A stretch of DNA of 64,000 bases from Carettochelys insculpta (taxonomy: Eukaryota > Chordata > Testudines > Carettochelyidae). Below are positions 57,524 to 64,000 of the stretch, piece after piece (positions within the stretch are counted from its first letter, which is position 1; every line of letters begins with the position of its first letter). The stretch spans positions 119,634,001 to 119,698,000 of the forward strand of contig NC_134137.1 in assembly GCF_033958435.1 (NCBI RefSeq), given 5' to 3'. A program made the position numbers and the translations under genes. The notes beneath the pieces are model-generated. The model was given only the letters and a program-made list of their open reading frames with translations, made no database searches and was not told the origin of the DNA.

Positions 57524-57898
57524 TACGCCTACACTACAGCGATCTTTCAAAAAAACAGCTCTTCTGGAAGAGCTCTTCCAAAAAACTTCCTTCGAAAGAG
57601 TGCATCCACCTGCAAAAAAGCAGATCGGAAGATCAATTCTCTTTTGACAGAGAACATCCACACAGCCCTTGCTCTTTTAAAAGAATGGGCCAGGGATCAA
57701 AAAATCTAGTGGCATGAGGACTGCCCTTTCAAAATAAGGGCATGCGAGAATGTTTACACATGCGTGTTTTTTGTAAGAAGCTTTTGAAAGGAGATGTTCT
57801 TCCTGATCCAGGAGTGGAAGAGGGCTCCTGGAAGAAGAGCTGTGTTGTTTTGGTTTCGGATCAAAAGAGTGTATTCTGTGTGTGGAAGCTCCATGTGT

Positions 57899-57930
<32 letters not shown>

Positions 57931-57970
57931 GCCTGTTTTTTTCCAAAAACTTGCAGTGTAGATGCAACCC
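57524..57970. mobile_element. MITE with GGCTACGCCTACACTACAG end
   Basis: Left GGCTACGCCTACACTACAG and right (inverted) GGGTTGCATCTACACTGCAAG. Interior words are mirrored (TCTTCTGGAAGAGCTCTTCC; GGAGATGTTCTTCC). A poly-A tract at 57907-57930 is inside. No coding capacity. Confidence 0.65.
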
Positions 57971-57974
57971 ATTT

Positions 57975-58970
57975 TATAAGTGAATGTTTACCTAACACTG
58001 AGGCTATCTTATGCCTCCCCTACTTCTCAAAAAGTTAAAATTCTGTAGATAACCAACACCGTAAGCTATATTGTAAGTTCAAAAGCACACTAAAATTGTC
58101 ATGCCTGCCTTAGTAAGGCATGTTAATTACAAAATGGACAAAAAAAGTCAGCGATCATTTTGGATGTTGTAACACTGATGAGCAAAGACCTACAGATGGT
58201 GTACCTGCTAATGTATGCCTGCATATTGACCGAGTTTCTTCAACTCAGTTATAGGTGTAGTTCCGTTGTAGCCGTACACGTGAGTGTTCATGATTTCAAT
58301 ATGTCATTACTCCCTTGAGAGTTTAACTCCAGGAATCTTCCGTGTACAGAGTAGTATGCTATACTTTGCAAGTATTTATCCTGTATATATCATATGTATG
58401 GCCAGATAAGCATCAGTGATTTTTGCCTAGGGAACCTTAATTTATTAACTAACCAGTTTTTCTATTTAGCGGCACTGATTTGGGTTCATATCACACTTTA
58501 CTACTTTTCCTTTTAAAATTGGAAAAAAAAGCTATCGTCTGTGTACTTGTTTTCATAACACCAATTGGATCATTCTGCTATCCAGTTCCTGTCTCGATCA
58601 AAGGTCCCCACTCGTGTGTTAATCTTACACCAATGAATTTCCAGCATGGACTGAACATTGCAGGGGCATATGGCCCTGGATGTAATACACTTTAAACACA
58701 TTTCAGTCTTGAACCAGGAAGGTTCAAAAGGTTTTAAAGCTGTCGGTAATTTTTATTAACTAAAGTAAACTCTTTCATATTCAGCAGCCCCAGGACTAAG
58801 AGGTTGCCAGATACTCAAATGCTCTGGATAACAGAGAGCTCTATACCTAGGAATGCATAACACTACAGGAAAAACAAGATTGGATTTTCAGAAACCAAAA
58901 TGTATGTAGTGGACACTATTTACTAACCACAGCAGTATTGTACACTGTGAACTTATACTGTATTTGTATT
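57975..58970. other. Intron sequence, nothing recognised
   Basis: AT-rich sequence up to the retroviral LTR. Confidence 0.4.
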
Positions 58971-58975
58971 TTCTT

Positions 58976-59452
58976 TGTCAAAGTTTGACTCAGACTCACA
59001 ATTTATCAGACCACTCTGTTTTATTAGCAAAGCCGCTCTGCTAATACATTTAGAAGTGAGCCCCCCGAGTGGGGCTTGTGTCTCTTAATTTATACAGTTT
59101 TTTGGAGAACAAGTTACAGAGAAGTTACAGACAAAAGAAGAAAAAGATTTTAGTCACCACCCTTCGAGATCCCTGAGACCAGTCACGTATCTTCAATTAC
59201 CTGCCACCCTTAACAATCTCCTTTAACAGCTTCCAGTTAACTTAACTAATTGCCCTTTACACCTTCCATTCTGATGCCTGCTTCTTAGACGTGCTGGCTC
59301 CATCTTAATTGCTTCTCCATTCAAAAGCTAACTGTCCCTACGTGTGCTCCCTCAGATACTTTGTAACATGTTTTGGCATGCCCTCTCATATACAATGTAT
59401 CCAGCATGTCCCCTTATACAACGTTATACTTATACAATGTTATACTTCCACA
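58976..59452 (-). repeat. ERV 3' LTR
   Basis: 477 bp on the minus strand, starting TGTGGAAG next to the polypurine tract and ending TTTGACA. A TATA-like TATAAATTAAG is at about 59085-59095 and an AATAAA signal at 59020-59025, giving plausible U3, R and U5 parts. The second LTR is outside the window, so the 3' edge rests on the terminal TG...CA rule only. Confidence 0.7.
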
Positions 59453-59464
59453 ATCCCCCCTTTT
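59453..59464 (-). promoter_or_regulatory. ERV polypurine tract
   Basis: AAAAGGGGGGAT on the minus strand immediately before the LTR start; this primes plus-strand DNA synthesis in retroviruses. Confidence 0.75.
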
Positions 59465-59614
59465 GGTCAAGGCTACGCCCATGACCAACGACTTACTGGA
59501 TTCCATACATCAATCGTTTTTTTTCATTACTTTCACTGGTGACATTTAACAACATTAGATTAGCACTCTGGTTTGATCCCAGGTTGAGAGGAAGTTTATT
59601 TTTCCATACCCGGT

Positions 59615-60097
59615 TCACCATTCTTCAACCTTGTTTGAATAGTCCCATACACCATGGGACACGCTGTATTGGAGACAGCTGCTCCTCCCTAGATTCAGCC
59701 CTGTCCCATTACACACCCAGCACCAGTGGCCCTTTCCTTTCACCACACTTATAAGTTTAGGAACATATGTTTTTCCCAGCCCCCAAGTGTCATTTTCCTT
59801 CCATGTCCTTTTAAGTAGATAGGGTTCTCCAGCAAGCTCTGAGGAATTCAAAGGGATTGCCATGTTGGGGATACTGGCTTGTGAGTGAGCTGGGATGTGG
59901 CTGCAGACCCAGCAATTAGAAATATTCAGGATCTGGGCTATTTGCACCTGTTGTTGGATGAAAGAATTGTCACTGTCACTCTGGATTCCCCAGACCCTCA
60001 GGACACAGTAGCTGAGGATTAAGCTTCTCAAAGGACACATGTTGGAAGCAGGACCCTTTCTGGTTCCGACAACCCCTTTCGAGGAAACCGCAGTCAC
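59615..60097 (-). pseudogene. ERV env remnant
   Basis: An open frame of about 160 codons with a hydrophobic segment near residues 24-37 and the motif ISNCWVC followed by HIPAHSQ, which resembles the N-terminal part of retroviral surface proteins. It stops only about 150 bases before the polypurine tract. No fusion peptide, CX6CC motif or transmembrane anchor is present, so most of env has been lost. Confidence 0.55.
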
Positions 60098-60325
60098 GGT
60101 TTTACGTCCACCAGGCAGCAGGCGCTAGGCTCACTACTGCTTCTTGTTTGTTGGGTCCTGCTGTCTGCTTACCCTCTGCTTCTGGCAACCCTTACGAGAG
60201 CACAGATTGTAAGGTATTGCAGGCTGTTCCTCTTTGTCTTCTGGGGTTGAAGCTGGTTCTGCGTGGTCTTGCAGAGGTGCTTGGTCCCCTGGAGGTGGCG
60301 CTGGCTTACACTGTGAGGCGTGGAT

Positions 60326-60714
60326 TCATGCAGCGATGCCAGATAATTTCACTGCTGTCTGGGTGGTGAGCAGTACCTGGTATGGACCCTTCCACCGGGG
60401 TTTCAAGGCGTGCTTCCGAAGGTGGTGCCGCAGGTAGACCCAATCACCAGGCTCAAGAGTGTGACAGGCAGCAGAGGTGGGTTCCGTCGGCCAGGCTGCT
60501 CGCACCTGCGAATGGAAGGAGCTCACAGCTTGCATTAACCCTTTGCAGTACTGGAGGAGCGTGCTGTGAGTTAGGTTTAGGTCTGGGACTGGGGTAATAG
60601 TAGCCATTGTTTGCATAGGGCGTCCCATGATGATTTCAAATGGACTCAATTTGTGTCTCTGGGATGGGGATGACCGAATTTCCATAAGGGCCAGTGGTAA
60701 AGCAGCTGGCCAGT
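60326..60714 (-). pseudogene. ERV integrase C-terminal segment, shifted frame
   Basis: A frame different from the upstream pol frame carries LSPFEIIMGRPMQT and, near its end, RWKGPYQVLLTTQTAVKL, the GPY/F-type motif of gammaretroviral integrases. The upstream frame ends at 60715, so a frameshift near 60730 separates it from the rest of pol. Confidence 0.7.
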
Positions 60715-62910
60715 TTAACCCTGTGGAACTACAGATTTTTGCCAGCTTATTTTAAGCACACCATTTTGCCTTTCAACTGCCCCTGCACTCTGTGGATGGT
60801 AAGGGCAGTGCAACAGGTGGGTGACATGTAATACCTGGTTTAGATGTTGAACAATTTTTCCAGTAAAATGTGTTCCCCGGTCACTAGACAAAGTGGCAGG
60901 AATTCCCTTGGTAGGGATAATGTGGTTTAACAGACATTTTGCAACAGACAATGAATCAGCTTTGCGACAGGGAAAGGCTTCAATCCAACCCAAAAATAGA
61001 CATATTATAACTAAAATGAATTCATATTTCTGACACTTTGGCATTTGTACAAAATTAAGTTGCCAGTGTAGGAAAGGTGCTTGAGGCAAACCCCGGAACC
61101 CTTGTGTTACTTTTACAGATTTGCCTACATTGTGGCTTTGACAAGTAACACAAGTGGCACAGTGGCAGGTTGCAAAGGAGCTGAAATGGGGAGCCCACCA
61201 CCCCGCCTTACTCATAGCAGAGACCATCCCCTCCTTGCCGACATGCGAAACACCATGTAGCAGGGCGGCTAGAGACGGGTAGAGTGAGAGGGGGGCTACA
61301 AAGGTACCGGTGGGCGATCGCCAAAGGGAATCAGAATGCAAAGAGCAACCCAAAGCACTCCAGGAGTCTTTCTCTGTTTCTGGGGCAGAATCCTGGAGCT
61401 GAGCGAGATGAGACAGGGATGGTGGCATTACAGAGACAGAGAGGGGACCAAGAAACGCTTCTGGTGAAGGTTTTATAGCGGCGGCATGTTTTGCAGCAGC
61501 ATCAGCAAGTGCATTACCTTTTGCCACCTTGGTGTCTGCCGCTGAGTGGCCAGTACACTTAACAATTGCCAAGGCAGACGGTAGTAAAACTGCATACAGG
61601 AGGGCGGCAATGTAGGGGCCATTCTTGATAGGGGTACCAGTAGAGGTAAGAAAACCTCGAGCCTGCCAGAGGGTGCCAAAGTCATGCACAACCCCAAAGG
61701 CATACCGAGAATCAGTAAAAATAGTGGCAGAGAGCCCCTCGGCTAGAAAGCAGGCACGGGTTAGGGCAATCAGTTCAGCCACCTGGGCAGAGGTCACAGA
61801 GGGTAAAGGCGCAGCTTCTATGGTTTCAGAGAGAGAGACCACAGCGTACCCTGCAAGAAGGTGGCCTTGGTCATTTCTATAACAGGACCCATCAGTGAAT
61901 AATACCAAGTCAGGGTTAGGGAGAGGTACATCTGAAAGGTCGGGGCACGGGACAGTGATAGCAGAGACAGTTGCAAGGCAGTCATGGGGTTCACCATCAC
62001 TAGGTAAAGGAAGGAGGGTAGCAGGGTTTAACCGGGAGCAGCGCTTAATAGTGATATGTGAGGCTGAAAGCAGCAAAAGTTCATACCTAGTGAGGTGAGC
62101 AGAGGAGAGGTGAGCAGTGTTGCGTTGCAGAAGGAGAGTTTCCACAGAATGGGGAACCATGAGAGTGAGGGGAGAGCGGAGGACAAGGGACTCAGACATC
62201 TCGACCAGGCGCGCTGCAGCAGCTACAGCGCGTAGGCAAGGGGGTAAACCCTGGGCTACAGGGTCCAAGGTTGCAGAGAAATAAGCCACCGGGCGATTTC
62301 TGTCACTGTGCTCCTGAGTAAGAACCCCGAGGGCACAAGCAGATTGTTCGTGACAGAAAAGGGTAAAAGGCTTGTCACAGTTAGGTAACCCTAAGGCAGG
62401 GGCAGAGGCTAAATTCTGCTTAAGGGAGATGAAAGCAGCATTTGCTTCACGTGGCCATGGCATGGGGTTAGGTACAGAGGATCGAGTGAGTTCTTGGAGT
62501 GGTTTAGCCAGAGAAGCATATTGGGGAATCCGTTGCCTACAGAACCCTGTCATGCCTAAGAATTTTCTGACCTGGCGTGGAGAGCAAGGCCGGGGAAAGC
62601 TAAGGATGGCTTGTACCCGGGCTGGAGAGAGTGTACGGGAGCCCTGGGAGAGAAGGAAGCCTAGGTATGTGACAGAGGTTTGGCAGAGCTGGAATTTTGT
62701 GCGAGAAGCCTTATGACCCTTGTTCGCTAAAGCTGTGAGAAGAGTTAGTGAATCAGTTTCTGAGGCAGACAGAGAGGGGGAGCACAGGAGTAAGTCATCC
62801 ACATATTGGATCAGTGTGGATCCTGATGGGAAAACCAGATCAGCGAGATCCCTGGCTAGGGCTTGAGAAAAATAGGATGGACTTTCTGTATACCCCTGGG
62901 GAAGGGTAGT
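60715..62910 (-). pseudogene. ERV pol: RT end, RNase H, integrase
   Basis: Open from just after the RT stop to 60715. It shows the RT active site YVDD near 62795-62810, connection region, RNase H (LVLFTDGSCYRND, ELIALTRACFLAEG, FTDSRYAFG), and integrase with a His/Cys zinc-binding module (HGVSHVGKEG ... CATCVTC). Of the integrase acidic triad, the second Asp (SSDRGTHF) and the Glu (AGAVERQNG) are present, but the position expected to hold the first Asp reads Asn (WQLNF, near 61055). A working integrase would not be expected from this copy. Confidence 0.85.
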
Positions 62911-63849
62911 TCATGTATATTGCTGACCCTTGTAGGAGAAGGCAAAGAGATACTGGGATTCAGAGTGAACTGGGACAGAGAAGAAAGCGGAGCACAAATC
63001 TACAACAGTAAAGTGGGTTGCATTTGGAGGAATAGATGCTAGTATTGTAGCGGGGTTAGGGACCACTGGAAAAGAAGGTATGACAATACGGTTAATAGCT
63101 CGAAGGTCTTGAACAAATCGCCACGATTTGCCATCAGCCTTTTGAACTGGGAGGATAGGGGTGTTACAGGGGCTGGAACAAGGGACAATAATTCCTTGTT
63201 CTTTTAATGCAGATATAACTGGAGCAATCCCAGCCTCTGCCTCAGGATTCAAAGGATACTGAGACAGGCGAGGCAGAGGTTTGGAATTGTCTACAGTAAT
63301 CCGAACTGGGTCAGTATTTAATCGGCCCACTTCAGATGGGTGAGATGGCCATAGGGAGGAAGGAACCTGAGAGATTAGGTGCTCTAGGGACGGAGTTAAG
63401 GGACAGCAAGGGACCGGAGTGGAGAGGGAAGTTTCAGACAGCAGGGAGGCTACAGAATCACATAAGGAAGACTGAGGGATTTGCAGATAGACACCATCTG
63501 GGGAGCAGTAAATAGAACAGCCAAGTTTGCATAGCAAGTCCCGTCCCAGAAGGTTTGCAGGGGTGGAATCAGAGAGGAGGAATGCATGTTCCTCAGAGAG
63601 GGGACTGACCTGAACAGACAAAGGTTTTGAGAGGGGAAAAGAGGTAGGGATCCCTGTAATGCCAACAGCAGACACAGATTTTCCAGATCGGGGAACCACA
63701 GGCAAGTCAGTGGTGCGGATTGTAGAAAGAGAAGCTCCAGTATCAACAAGGAAAGGGAGAGAGAGATCATTTACAGTCAGGACACATTCTCCAGTAGGGG
63801 ACAGAGGTAATAAGGGAGCTAAAACTTTCTGAGGTTCCCCAGCATCCCG
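62911..63849 (-). pseudogene. ERV protease and RT N-terminal part
   Basis: Open frame beginning after a TGA at 63850-63852. The retroviral aspartic protease signature VDTGAS lies near 63740, followed by NLLGRDLL and then RT fingers and palm motifs (QYPLNPEAEAGI, WRFVQDLRAINR, FTVVDLCSAFFSVPV). It ends at a TGA at 62911-62913, inside RT and in the same frame as the downstream segment, so the interruption is a single in-frame stop. Confidence 0.85.
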
Positions 63850-64000
63850 TCATTGTTGGGGTCAAAAATAGGGTTGGGGATCAGCTGGAGGAACCAGCGG
63901 GGGTTCACTTGATTTCCCATACGATTATTAGGTTGTCTTGGACACTCTCTTTTCCAGTGTCCAGGCTGTTTACAGTAGTTACAAACCCCAGTTAATCCAG
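63819..64000 (-). pseudogene. ERV gag 3' end (nucleocapsid)
   Basis: A CCHC zinc knuckle, CNYCKQPGHWKREC, lies at 63942-63983 (C-x2-C-x4-H-x4-C), which packages viral RNA. The frame ends with TAG at 63819-63821, overlapping the start of the protease frame by about 30 bases. The upstream gag sequence is outside the window. Confidence 0.75.

Larger units (their letters stand above)
58976..64000 (-). mobile_element. Degraded endogenous retrovirus, runs off right edge
   Basis: On the minus strand the order is nucleocapsid zinc knuckle, protease, reverse transcriptase, RNase H, integrase, an env remnant, polypurine tract and 3' LTR. The pol domain order and integrase C-terminus are gammaretrovirus-like (class I), but gag and protease lie in different frames. 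It is not intact: there is a stop inside RT, a frameshift in integrase, a substituted integrase active-site position, and env is mostly lost. The 5' part of gag and the 5' LTR lie beyond base 64000. Confidence 0.88.

Noticed and set aside
1..64000. CRISPR arrays, operons, plasmid or phage functions
   Set aside because: No evenly spaced direct repeats with unique spacers and no prokaryotic gene structure. The window is vertebrate intron and transposon DNA.

Overview
The window is vertebrate nuclear DNA, most likely from a turtle and probably a cryptodiran. The reasons are spliced host-gene structure with a CpG-island promoter, CR1/L3 LINEs, tRNA-derived SINEs of the turtle Cry type at 38.3 and 40.2 kb, many palindromic short DNA transposons, a DIRS-type tyrosine-recombinase retrotransposon and a PIF/Harbinger element. 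Nothing looks bacterial or plasmid-like. The species call is inference from repeat families.

The only host gene I recognise is ATP11A, a P4-ATPase lipid flippase. Its first coding exon (13 codons, 5501-5539, + strand) sits in a CpG island at about 4.7-5.9 kb and ends at a GTAAGT donor. I saw no second exon, so 5.54-64 kb is probably ATP11A intron 1. A protein-like segment with good splice signals lies on the opposite strand at 6092-6368. I cannot name it.

The rest is mostly mobile DNA. 31498-36169 is a full-length PIF/Harbinger element with terminal inverted repeats and a 3-bp target duplication. It carries a Myb/SANT-like gene (+) with one frameshift and a two-exon transposase gene (-) that appears intact. 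Several short non-autonomous elements (about 6.8, 8.3, 41.0, 44.6, 54.15 and 57.5 kb) share its terminal GTCTACAC motif. 45.7-51.77 kb is a DIRS-like element (gag-like, RT/RNase H, methyltransferase-like segment, tyrosine recombinase) with inverted ends and several breaks. 55.8-57.15 kb is a CR1 LINE. 59.0-64.0 kb is a degraded endogenous retrovirus on the minus strand, running off the right edge. A non-LTR fragment at 18671-19427 is nested in an older element with an 11-bp target duplication.

The least conventional signal is a palindromic repeat present at about 3.4, 4.6, 12.7, 16.2, 40.6 and 43.2 kb. Its core resembles a hammerhead ribozyme. The 43.2 kb copy directly follows a Penelope-type GIY-YIG nuclease remnant, which suggests these repeats are Penelope-derived terminal sequences. 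The remaining kilobases are AT-rich intron or upstream sequence with simple repeats and old hAT fragments, and I see no gene in them.
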